Source of the DNA: Fistularia commersonii
Taxonomy: Eukaryota; Chordata; Actinopteri; Syngnathiformes; Fistulariidae
DNA length: 64,000 nucleotides
Direction: 5' to 3'
NCBI GenBank assembly: GCA_037954325.1
Contig: JBBMNZ010000001.1
Coordinates: forward strand, 23,580,258-23,644,257
Within the stretch, counting starts at the first letter, position 1. Each line of letters begins with the position of its first letter. The notes under the pieces are model-generated. The model worked only from the letters and a program-made list of their open reading frames with translations, had not been told where the DNA came from and did not search any database. Positions 48,261 through 61,100 of the stretch are shown here, piece by piece. The translations under genes and the position numbers were made by a program.

Positions 48261-49465
48261 AAGAGCTCCATGCGTTTCGAGAGCAGAATCTTAGCCGCCA
48301 GATTTTGGCCTTAATTGGACAAATGTGTAATTTGTCAGCAAATTAAATGACGTCACTGTTTTTGCCACAGTTTCTGGTCACATGCTGGTTTTAGTTTTTG
48401 ATTACACATCAGCCAGAACAGTCGAGTGTTCTGACAGAAAAGCAGTGAATGCTCTACTCCTGTGACAAGCGTAAGAGGAAAAAAAAAAACGAACTTCATA
48501 GTTGGGGACTTTTATTTAACAAAAATAGCTGACAACCAGAACAGAATGATGACAAGTTCACAGATGCTGCTCAGAGGCATCCAATACTCCTCGGACCGAC
48601 TGATGTAACAGCTCCGCTTTCATGAAAGTACCAGAAAAAATGGGTTTCTAGCCTTCCTCCTCTGGCCTGAGCACTGTGACCCAAACATCCCTTTTCCCTG
48701 AGAGCTACAGAGACAACAGGTCAAAGACGGGAGAATCAAACCGCAGATATTTTGTATCTTATTTTCATTCACAGAAACCTCACGGAAGTCTTCACTTGTC
48801 TCTAGACTTCCCCTGGAGTCGACCGGCTCAACGCCTTTTGGAAACTTGCATTCTTTTCAACATCCAAAGTGGTGCTTAGATATTTGTTTTTAAATTCTGT
48901 CGACTAAATTTGCGGTTTAAAAAACAAAACAAAACCGTTTCCTAAAACTTGACTTTGTGTTGATTGCTGAAGTTATAAATTACACGGAGGATTTTAACCA
49001 TCAACATTTTCATGGTTCTGATCTTGAAAAATCAGAATGCTGTTACAAATTTTCCAAGAAATGTAGGAATTAACAAACAACATGCACTGTTTTAAAGTGC
49101 TTTCATAAACAATAAAAAAAACAAACTGAAACCTTTAATCAGAAAAGATTTTCCCTCCCTTTGTGCTTCAACCACAGTCAGAACCAGAATCCCAGTCAGT
49201 GCAAAACCTTCACAGACAGAAGGGGGGGAGAGAATTATATTACACAGAAAATGTATCCAGGAGTCAAAAATCATAGTGTCACCGCCTGCTGATGCACTAA
49301 AAAACAGTTCAAGGAGAATGAAATTCCCCTTCAAACTTGGAAACAGGGGGGAAACAACGGCGTGTAAAAGCGAGTGGTGGTAGTCGGTGGTTGCTCGGCA
49401 GCTGGAGGTGGTTGAGGAGCCTCCAGATGAAGAGACTCTTTAAACAGAGTCGCGTCACGTGATCC
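48261..49465 (-). other. uggt1: uggt1 3' UTR and short convergent gap
   Basis: On the minus strand the uggt1 stop at 49466-49468 is followed by about 950 bases to AATAAA (plus-strand TTTATT at 48511-48516), the likely 3' end. About 230-270 bases separate this from the sp3 poly(A) signal, so the two genes end tail to tail. Confidence 0.55.
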
Positions 49466-52400
49466 TCACAGTTCTGTGTGAGCGTCTGACGAAGGAGAAA
49501 CAGAAAATAAAAAGGTGTTGAGAGTTGAAGTGACCGCGCTGTCATTTCCTAATCCAGTTGAGATTGTTGATCTTGTTCTCTCTGGCCACTAGTCGACAGC
49601 AGAGGGCGCTGGCAACCGACCGAGGAGGGGATCGTGGAAAAGATCCTATTGTTTGCGAGACAATCTTCAGATTAGGTTCGGGTTGAATGCAGATGGTAAT
49701 CAGTGAACTCATTGGTAGCCATGGCGACGGTGACAATAGAAAGTCAATAAGATTTTTTTTTTTTTTAATTTGAAATCTTTTTTCATTTGTGCGAAGCAGA
49801 CGGTCTAAGTACATTTAAGGAAAGAGAATTTCATGTATCTTCCTTTTAAAATTCTTGCGCTGATACGTGTTTAATAAGCCGAGGAATTAAAGAGTCATCA
49901 AACTATCTTTGAACCTCCAGAAAACACTGGGTTTGGGGGAGATGGGGGTGCCATACCTGTGTCTCTCTCCTCCCCCGTATGGTTTTGTGTCACCACGTCC
50001 TGGACTTTGGTCTGCAGTCGCTTGATCTCCTGGTCGTAGTCGGTCCACTCGGCCACGATTCTCACCGCCGCCTGCAGTTTGGGCTCCTTGGTCATGGGGT
50101 TGTTACACTGCGGCGAGAGGAAGATGATCATGTAGGACGTGAACGAGCGGGGAAAACAGGACAGTCTCGCTCCTGGGAATCAACGCTGGGTTCCTCTGGC
50201 GGCACCATCATTTTCCAGATAGGAGCCATTTTTTACTGCCTATTAATGTTGTCCATGTTTGAATCTGTGATCTAAGATCGGCCGAGATTGGATTCAACCG
50301 GTCGAGATATTTTCCATCTCGGTGACGCTCGGGATGACGGGGGAGCGAATGCGGGTTTATCTGACAGTGCTGGATCTCCCCAAGGTTTTTTTTTTTTTTT
50401 TTTAGGAAAACATCTTCATCGGTTTTGTGTATCTTACCTCTAAGTACATTTGCTATTCCAGCGAAAAAAAAAAAAAAAAGTCCCTCAGAGACTTAGCATT
50501 GAAGCCGAGTTTATCTAGAAATCCAAGGGAAAAAAGACTTCTACTTAAAATATGTGGAAATCACTCCGCAGAGTAGACCTGTCTGCCCTCTCGTGGCCGT
50601 TCACATGTACAACAATGCTTTCCTTTCTTTCGTCTCCCAAGTTCATGTCCTCACTGACACTGAGTTCCTTGTTGCTCCCGCGTCCAGACACTTGATAGTA
50701 AAACCTGTGAATCTGCTTTTTTGGGCTCGAAAACAATAATCTGGCCTTTAAAAAATACAAACGTTGACATTACTCAACGCATTAGCATGCAGCGCAACAT
50801 TGTGATAAACCAAATTTCCCAATTAAAGAAGTTTTTATCCGGAATATTTAACTGCTGCAAAACAGAAAACAGGAGGTGGAAACAGGGACTGAACTCGCAC
50901 AAGATGTGCTAATAATTGGAAGTCGGTTGAAAGCGGCCGCCCTGCGGTTTCCATAACCGCAAAGTCACCTGGATATCCAAGGCGTCTGCTCACGTCTACG
51001 CTTGATCAAGCGGAGAGGAAGACAAGACGCGGCACAAGCGCTTTCTAATGAGCAGCGCCCTCGCGTCAGCGGCGGCTGAGTCTCCCTCTCTGCCGGCTGA
51101 GCGAGCGAGTCGCCGACCGCAGCTCTGATGTCTGCACGGCAGCAGAGAGGGAGAGGCTCCCCGGTGTGAAAACTCAGTGCACTGGGCCGGGTTTCAAGTA
51201 TCCGAGCAGCGCAACACTGCACAAACCTGACACACACACACACACACACACAGACACACAAAGGGTTATTACCAGGTCTATCGTCTTGGCGTTCCTTTTG
51301 GAGCTGTCGTCACACCAGGTTTCGCACCACAACCACTCTTGAGGCAAAGACTTGATCGGCACTTGGTGGATCATGTTGTTTGGCAGATCCTAGAAAAAAA
51401 AAAAAACAATTAAAAATGAGAAAAAACAAGTTTTAGTAAAACATTTACTGGCTGCTGCAGTCTTGTAATCTCAGCGTTAGCTTGCGCTCAGACCGATGTT
51501 TGTACCGTCACGCTGAATCAATCAATTGTAAAACACGTGGCTTTCTAGCACCTTCAGAAATATCTCCAGGATCACAGGCTCGCTGTCAAAACAGGAAACA
51601 GAGACAGCGGCACGCACTTTCATCTCTCGCAGGCGGGATTAGAGGAACCAGCGGCGGACTGGTGTGACTCAGGCGGTGATCCGACGGCTTCGGGATCGTG
51701 ACCCCGACCGGCGAGGCTCCAGGAGAAACCGCATCTCTTTGATCACTCCATTCTCACTTCCCCCACAATCTTTTTTTTCCAGACAGCACGGAGTGGCAGA
51801 GGTTCAGGCTCCAAACCAGGAAAAAACGGACGGCTCGTTGATATAATGGTTATTGGCTTATAGTCAAATAATCAATAATCTATCGAGGGCAACAATAAGC
51901 CCTTTTTTGTGGAAACAGACTTCAAACACTTGCGGAGGTGAAGCCAACTGAGGGTGATATGTTTGCATATGTTTGCATATGTTTGATTGCGCGTGACTTT
52001 GCGTTGATGTCTTTTTTTACAGCACTGAACATTTTCACACGTGTAAAAATAAGACCAGGAAGAGCGGAAAGGTGAGGGTGTTCATATACAGCCTGCGGTA
52101 TCAGCTCAAATATGGAATGTTAAGGAGAAACTCCGCTTACAAATGACTTTTCCAGGCAACATAAGGAAGAGTGTTCTCATGCTATTTGTTTGGTGATTTC
52201 ATTTAGATCTTCAGGTCGTTTCTCGTCCCGCTAAAGGATGACTCAGCTGAGTGCTATGTCATTTCTTCCTGATATTCCAGGTAATCCACAATAGAGATCT
52301 GAAACATCGTCTTAGATGCTTTACTAGTTAAAAAGGCGCACGTAGCCGTGGCGAGAGGCGGAAGGACGGACCTGGTCCAGGTTCGAAAGGCTGTTGGGGT

Positions 52401-55400
52401 CCTGGCTGAGCCCTTGGTACTGTCCTCTCAGTCGATCCCCGGCCGCTATTTTCCTGAACTTCTTCAGGTCGACCACATAGAGGGCGCTGAAGAGGACAGA
52501 CGGCGGTGATCAGATACACAAAGCATGAAAAACGAATTGGATGGGCGCTGCAGTGTGTCCGTGCGAACGTGCTCGGTGGCGAGGGGACACCGTCTGCCCA
52601 CAGGAGGCTGTGCTGCTTAGTCAGTGCCTCAGTGTGTGTTACCTGATGTGGTACTTTCGCCCGGCGAGGTGGCTTGCCCAGTAGCCTGACTTCCAGAAGC
52701 GGTAGCCGTCCATCTCCCTCCGGCTCTCGCAGAACGGCGTGTATCCGTAAGGCGCTCCTTCCAGGTCGAAGTCTCGCAGCTCCTTCAGGTCCGTGCGCAC
52801 AATCTGGAGGAGGAGAGACAACACACTGATTGACAATAACCTGCATACGTGAAGTCAAAGATGGAATAGAGTGCTGGTCAGGAAACAGGAAGGAAGTCGG
52901 ATGTGCGTGTGTGAGTGTGTGTGTGTGATCTGCACTGAGAGGTGATGGCTGCTGTGTGACAGATACTGAGACTGTAATGTTAAAAAAGTACAGGCAAAAA
53001 TATGTCTAAAACTAAAATCGGTAAAAATTGATACCTAAAAAAATTCATTCATTTTTTCTATCCATTCATTGTCACCCTGCTGATCCTGCACTCAGGGACC
53101 GGAGCTAACCAGGGAGCTGGAGAAAACAAGCAGTTTACTGGCGGAGGACTTGAGGAGTAACCGCCGTTCTTTTCTTTACCAATAATCATGACGTTTACAG
53201 AAACACTGGAAGGGTGGATCGGAGGGCTGAACGCCCTCCTGAAACACGCCTCCTTCGCTATGGAGGACGCGAGCCGAGCCTGTGTGCAAATGATCACCTG
53301 GTCAGCATCCACAAACAAGATCTTGTCGACCGCGAGAGGAAAGAGCACGTCCAGGAAGAGGATCTTGTAGCCCCAGATGATCCTCTGCTTCTCGGTCTGC
53401 TGGTGCAGCCAGCGGGGCCACTTGTACTGGACCAACTCGTACTGGAACCCGTACTTCTCCGCCATGTGAGGGATGAACTCCTGAGATCCAACGCACAGGG
53501 CGGGATAGCAAGTGAGTGACGTTGGAAATGGAACACACATGTCGAGATCCCTTCAATATTCTTATCAACATCAGGCTTTTTAAATCCTAGACCAACATCC
53601 AGCTCCACGGGGGAAAACAAATTAAATTTCGGTGTTTAAAAAGCATTCAGCGAGACACTAAAAAAATTCTGAAACGGTAGGGTTAATGGAGTCTGCACAT
53701 TTACACTCTGAAAGTCCTCCTGGCTTGAGTTTCTTGGTGGTTTTAAAGGCGCTCTCTCTACGTCTGTGCTGGACGTGATTAACGGCGTGAAACGCAACGG
53801 TGGAGGAGACAATCTCACCTTGAAGGTTGGTGACAGGTAGTTTTTGAGGAACCAGAACTTGACAGGAGTTCTTGTGTTCTTCAGAACTGACAGCATCATA
53901 ATCCTGAGAGAGGCAGAAGAACAGGACCACAGAGGTGCATAAAAGACGGGAAAAAAAAAAAAAAAAAAAAAAATTAAATCCTCGCACAGGGGAAGATTTA
54001 CAGCTGGCATTTCGGGGGGGGGGGGGGGGGGGGGGGTTCTGGGACACGAAAATTCCACTTTTCTGAGCCTAATGGAGCCTGAAGGGTCCTGAGAAGCCCC
54101 TGTGGGTGAGCTGAGATTCATCTTCTCTTCTCCTTTCCAAATGAATCCTCTACCAATGAGCTCATTAACAAGTAAAGATTTCCCTCCGATTGATGAATAT
54201 ATTGAGTGGGATCGATCAAGTGCATGTCTTGGGTGGTACCGGTCACATGACTCACCTCAGGAATCGCTCATACAGGTGCCCCGAGGCTACGGAGAAGATG
54301 TTTATCACATCGTCCTTCTCCTGCTTAGTCTCTTCTGTCTTCCCTCCGCCTGTAAATCCTCTGAGGAACCCCCCCCCCCCCCGAAAAACAAGTGGAAAAA
54401 AATGTTAATTTATTTGTGTACTACTTAAAGAAAGGGTTTTGTTCTGTTCTGATTAGTTAAAAAGAGAGACGCCGCCGTGCGGCAGGTTGGAATCAAATTC
54501 GTACCGGGTTAGAGATTTCCAGAAACCGGTGTCGTTCTCCTCCGTCCCGTCACTCAGCAGCTCTTCACTGAACTTATCCGGTTTCTTCTGGACCTGATTG
54601 ATGGACGATTGAAAAGCAGGTGATTAAAATAAACCGCCAGCAAAGGGTGGCGGGAGTGTTTTCCTCCTCATGACTATTAAATTCAATTTGACTTTTAAAT
54701 ATGTGGGGTGACCTTTTTAAGACTCCCGGACCGTCTCAATTTCCATGATTAGCTGATCCAAGATAGAGAACAGACTGCAGCCCCGACACATTAAATGAGT
54801 AATTTGCACAAATTAACATCCTCAGCTGTTCAGTTATTAACAGTTTGAAGCCAATTTCAGGTGAGATTACACACAAGGCTGGGTGATATGAGAGAGAGAA
54901 AAAAAAAATCATAATATTTGGAAGATTTGTTTATCAATAAATGTATCGGCTGAGAAATATAAAATGTCAAAAACGCAATAACGATCAACTTAGTTTGTCA
55001 CCAGCTGGATATACAGTAACTTGTTAAAAAATTTAAAGAGACCCAATTAAGTTTTGCGGAGTGACGTCGACGCTGAGGGGAGCATATTAATTCTATATTT
55101 TTAATTAACCTGTGACATGCTATCACTGATCTGACCTTTTAAACATTATCTAAATGATAAGAAAATTGTTCTAAAATATTCCAGAGTCCTCAAAACTTTC
55201 CTGATCATTTTCCGCTACAACTTTGCTTATGCCAAACATATGTTATCTAACTTTAGTTTGATTTTTACATTTCTTCTCAACAATCTTTAGATAGTATCTT
55301 GTTGATCTTTAGGTCCTTATCAAAAATGATTTTTATGGTTTAATATCTCGAATTTTAGATGAAATGGACCCTTTCTTTTTTTGAATGTATTTAATAATTT

Positions 55401-58123
55401 TTTTTACATCAAACCTTCACCGATGTTGAAGCTGATCAAATGGAATTTTTCACTCTTTAAAAAAGAAAAAAGTTAGATATTTGTTGTATTTTCATAATAA
55501 ATTTCATCATGTTAGCTTACCTTAACACAAACATCGTTTGTTCCTTCTTTTTATTTGTCTTTTTTTTTTTTGTATTCCTTTATTTACTCGTTCACTCATG
55601 TTATTCATGTATATTCTTACTTGCTTCTGCCAAAACGCAAAACCACATTATTTGCATGTTAAAAGGAGTCGAATAGTTGAGGACTGAGCAAGAGTGGCGG
55701 AAGCAGAGTGAGAGCGGTTTCATTTGTTTCCAACTTCTACTGAGCGTGGCACATTCGCGACATGGAAATTTCTCATTTCCCGAGAGCATCTCAAGCAAAT
55801 GAATACACTTCATAATGTAAATGTTCTGCCGAACTCAAAAAAAAAAAAAAAAAAAAAAAAAGCATCTCCGGCTGGAGTCTCTTCGATTCATTAAAATGTA
55901 TGAGAATGACAACAGGCTGGAGGGACCGGAAAAACCGGACCGTTTTAGATTTGAATTTCATTTTGCAGAGACGTCAACCAGCCGCGCTGACGGACGCATG
56001 GCGTTCCTGCAAGGGATTTTCTGCAATTATGTCTGACAGCCGTCCGTTTCGCGCCACTGAACTGACCTTGACTTTAATGATCCTGCTCTTGAAGTTATTC
56101 AGTATGACTACGATGTCGTCAGAGTCTGCGGGGGAGTCCGTGCCATCGTGGCTGCAACACGGCGGCCAAGAGAATTGGAAACGAATCAAAAGTCTGGACA
56201 TTTCACCGTGTCCACAAAATTCAGCCGTTTTCAGTTACTCTTCCCACCTGTAAATCTTGTAAATTTCGTCAGAGCGCCCTTTTCGGAGCTTCAGGATCCA
56301 AGCTCCGGGGTTTGCCTTTAGCTGGAAGTAACCCTGCGAGGCGGAGCATGGCAGATTTTCAGTGTGTGGGAACTGGCTGGATAAAAAAAAAAAAAGTGAC
56401 TTGATGCGGGAACCCACCAGGTTTGCCATCACGATAGTATCCACAATAACTGGGTCAGAGGCCGTTCCCAGGGTGAACTGCAGGCCGCGGGGAGGCTGAC
56501 CTGAGCTGACATCAAAACAATGGCCTTCCAGCAACAGGTGCTCCAACTCATACTGAGCTGCTACAATATTCTCCACCTGCAGCCACGGGAGGCACATACA
56601 ACAGTTCCTTCAGAAACGCGAAGCCAGGAAGCTTTAAAACCACAGTGACAACAAATGAAATATGGCGAGTGGCAGGAGACAAAAAGAATGAATACACACA
56701 CAGACAACCCATTAAAGAATTTTCAAACGAAAAAGATCTGAACGAAACAGATGAAACGCATGGACAGGCTCAACGTCCACCCTCTGCAGGTCTGGGGATA
56801 GTTTGACACCCGTTTTTCAGCCCAAATCCCCCGCATTTCTCCCTGTTCATAAGAAACAATCAGGAGATGCAAAACTAAAACAGCAAGAAGAGAAAAAAAA
56901 AACAAGAGACGATCTAGATAAAATAATAATAATAATAATAATAATGATAATAATAATTTTAGTGAACATTTCTAGCCAATGCCATGGTGAAGTTGATGTC
57001 GAAGATGATACATGAGGAGAGTTGGATCGCAGCGCCCAAACCATACCTCTTCCAGATAGATGTTGTCCAGGTCGTAGCGGGTTCGCACAGACTCCACCAT
57101 CCAGCTCTCTGGAGTGTTGAGATTCAGGGTGAAGAGGGGAGACTGGGGCATGTCCAGGAACTGGGCCATCGGGCCCGGAGAGAAACCACCGTCTGCCTGG
57201 AAGGTCACCTCTGGCTCCAGCACATACCGGTAGAAACTGGACAGAGGACATGAGAATCTACAGTTGAACAACCATGAACACACAGGCTTCGCTCTAAAGA
57301 ACCGTGGTCATTCTGTGCCCTGACGAGGAATGAAAAATATAGATTTTATCTCCATTTAGGGCTGAGACTTAAACTGTTGCGTCTCCATTCAGTGAAAAGC
57401 TACGGTGTTTAGTAAGCTCGTATTCCGATGATAGCCACTTTTTCTTCGTCCTCAGCCCACAAAGGAATTCTTTCTTTTGTTTAGATAATCTCAATGCATT
57501 AAAATAAGGGCACAGGAAAATTGCAAGTTATTCTCAACTTTTCCATTTTTATACTTTTAATCTGTTGCCAAGAGTAATATTTTCAAATTACCCAATGTTA
57601 AGGATTCCTTCTGTTAAGTGTGCAAATAAAACATCTTTCCCTCCTTGATTGGTTTACTGTCAGCGATATAAAGGTTCATTTCAATCAAAGGACTTGAATT
57701 TATCTTTGTAATTTTGGTTTTAACAAGATCTTTAAAACATTTGCATTAAATCAAGCGAGCAGCTTCTCAATCATACCGAGTGATAACGATTCCACACGCA
57801 TCGTGTTATTCAGATACCCCATGAACAACATGAGCTCAAGAACCGTGTGATTTACGCCAAAGAAAAATCATGCTAATGCTCTTGTTTTGGATGGATGGAC
57901 TAATTCTGGGGAGAAAATTCTCACCTCTTCAGGGGCATTTCTGACAGTTTGGACTGGCAGTTCATGAAGACCCGTAGATTGACGTTCACCAGCTGCTTCA
58001 GAACCTGATTGTTGCGAGGGGAGACGATGGAGAGGACAAGAAAGATGTTGACAAGGTCTTAGTGATCAGATGGAGAGATCAATGAAAGAGCCGGAGAGAG
58101 GGAGGGAGTGAGCGTGGAGAGAC

Positions 58124-58164
<41 letters not shown>

Positions 58165-61100
58165 TCATGGTGTCAAACCAGAGATAACAATCAACCTACC
58201 AACAGGAAAGGAGCCAGTTTCTGAGCATCCCGGGTCACAGGATCCACCACGGCGATGACATCGAAGTAGACGTCTCCTTCCTTTGGCCGGACCTTCACAG
58301 CGCTGCACGACAAAAGCAAATAGTGCATTTGATATCAATGGTTTTGCAGAAGACTTAGTTCTCATTATATTCTAAGAGCATCTTTGAAGGGTGTTCTTAA
58401 TCTCACTTTTTTGAATGACAAAATTGCCTAGGTCGCCAACGGTGAGGCCACCAACATAGGATACCTAACAAATAAAAAAGGTCAGCCTGTGGGCAGCTTT
58501 TAAAAACTTTACCTGTGGCGGTCATCGGCGAAGCCGTATTCCACCCGAGCCTCTCCTTTGGGCTGAGACGACAGCAGAGCGTCCACCTTCATCACAAGGT
58601 CGCTGGCCCTGGCACAAATCCTCCATTAACTTCAACGTCAGAGACACAAACGCAAGATTTATCCCGAGATGTAAGTTACCTGTCTTCCTCTATTCCAAAC
58701 TCCTGGACTTTGCTCTTGATTCTCTCTCCAGATGTTTTCAGGATGATGCTCTCCAGAAGGAGGAAGTCATCCTGATTAAACACTTCCCCGTCCTCCAGTG
58801 GACCAATGATCTTTAAACACCACACAGAGGTATTTGATTTCGGTGACACCGTAAAGTCGAACTATGTTGTCTACATTGTGCCCTCATTATAAGAAATTCT
58901 GTATCTAATAAGAAAAGTTGTAACTCACTCTTCCGTTGCTGATGACGGCTCTCTCTCCTTTCTTTAGTTTGAGCACATCTCGGGCGTAGGCAACGTGGGA
59001 GAGCAGGAAGTCAAATTTGGAACTCTCATATGCGCTTTTGAATAAGGACACATCCATACCCTGTGGGAAAAATGGACTCCCAATAAGAGTTTGATGAAGA
59101 AGAAGAAGGAAAAAAAAAGACAACTACATATCATGTAAACATCACCACTTACATGTATGTCAAGACATTTTCTTGTGAAATTTTGTCCAAAAATTTGATA
59201 AAGAGACAAATTTTGCAGCTAGACCGCCAACATTTTGAGGACTTCATCCTGACTCACCCCTACAGCAAACTCTGCAATGTCAACTCCCTTCTCCAGAGCA
59301 GCAACGGTCTCTTCTTTGGCCATCTTGGTGATGAAGTTCTTGGCGTTGTTGGAAGATTGGGTCTGCATGGCGGCCCAGATCGCCCGCGTCACGCGGCTCG
59401 TCTCTGAGGATGGTGAAGCCGATGGGTTGCTGATCATGCCCAGTCGCACGTTGTTGCTGGTTTTCTGTCACAGGGAGGGAAGAGGAGTTGTTATTGGCTT
59501 GAGCTGAATTAAACTACCACGGTGCCTTGCCTGTAGGTATTGGCGTTATAATACATTTGATAAACTACAAGTAAATTTTGTTGAAATAAGAGCAAAAATA
59601 GATTTACTGATGTCAGTTTATATGGTGATGCTGTAAAAGGTGGGAGAAACTAATGGAAAAGTCTTGATAAATACATTTGGAAACCTCATATATTGATATT
59701 AAATGGAGAATTAACTTTGGTTTTATTTTGAATAAATCAGTTCTTGACATCATACACAGTGACATTATGAACGATCACTTTGGTCCTTTAAGTGTAAACG
59801 TATTGATTAATGGGGGGGGGATTTTAGTGTGATGTATCGAGATGTTGTACCCCCAACACCAGTATCTCCGTCAAAGCAACCAATAAGGCTTTGAATAAAC
59901 ATAATCATATTTTTATAAAGCAAAATTTTGACAAAGAAGGATGCAGATTTTTTTCAAAACTCAACTACAGTACATAGTTTTTATACCATGTGCCTGATGG
60001 CATCATAAAGGAGCTTCCGTCCTGAGGGCTTGTCAAAGTCTCCAACCACCCAGAAGGTCACAGGACGGATGAAGCCATCATCTAATAACCACAGAGGAGA
60101 GGCGGGCTGTCAGAAAAGGGCGGCGAGGTGATGCTACACCCGCAGACTTAGGAGGCAGAGAAGACAGGCCACATTAGCTTCAGTAGAAGTTATGTGGAAA
60201 AATCAAAATAGAATATCATGAAAAATGGACAACTCTCTGGTCGAAACAGACTTTTTTGGTAAGAGCCTTTCAAGATTAGTCATTTCTAAACACCGAAATG
60301 AAACTTAAGCATGTCATTCTCCATGCAGCTACAACAAACAGTGAATAAATTGCCATGCTCTTCTTCAGAAACAGGGAAAATAAACATTCAAGTTGATTTA
60401 GCAGTTTAGTTAACCAGATTTTAGTTTGACCAAAGTACATAATCACACGAGTAGCTTGTCATTTGTGGGAACTGAGAAATGTAGTTCTGATGGATGGGTG
60501 CAGGTGGATGTGAACACATGGGCACTGGAGAAAAAAAAAAAGAGCAGGTGAGGAGGAGAAAGAAGGGAAATTATGTTGAGGAAAAGGGTGATTACCATGC
60601 CTGTTGGTGGTGGTCATCCCTGATGCAGGGACATTTTAAAAACACATGAATAATCAGAAGACGAGGATAAGAGGACAGAGCGGGGGGGGGCAGAGAGGAG
60701 AATACATGAGGAGAATAATTATCTTCACTAGACTGGAAAACCGTTTTACCAGACATTTGTCCTCACACACCTTTCTTAGTCATGTAGTTCATGCTGTTGG
60801 CCACAGCGGTGCTCTTCTCCTTGGTGTTCAGTGTCGAGAAGCGAGCGTAATCATCTATAAAGTGGTTGTCTGCAGAAGTGAATAAAGAGGAGAGTTGTAT
60901 TACGTGTGTATAATTCATATAATGGGGGCCTTTAAAAAAACGATACTGACTCATTTTGAGATAGTTTCAAAAACATTCTTAAGTAATTTGCTCACTGTTC
61001 TTTTTCCTTCCGGAAAATAACTGGACTGTTTATGAAATAAGAAATGTAGACAGAAATTACTCTGTGAGGCATATTTAATTGTCACCTCGGTGACGCCATG

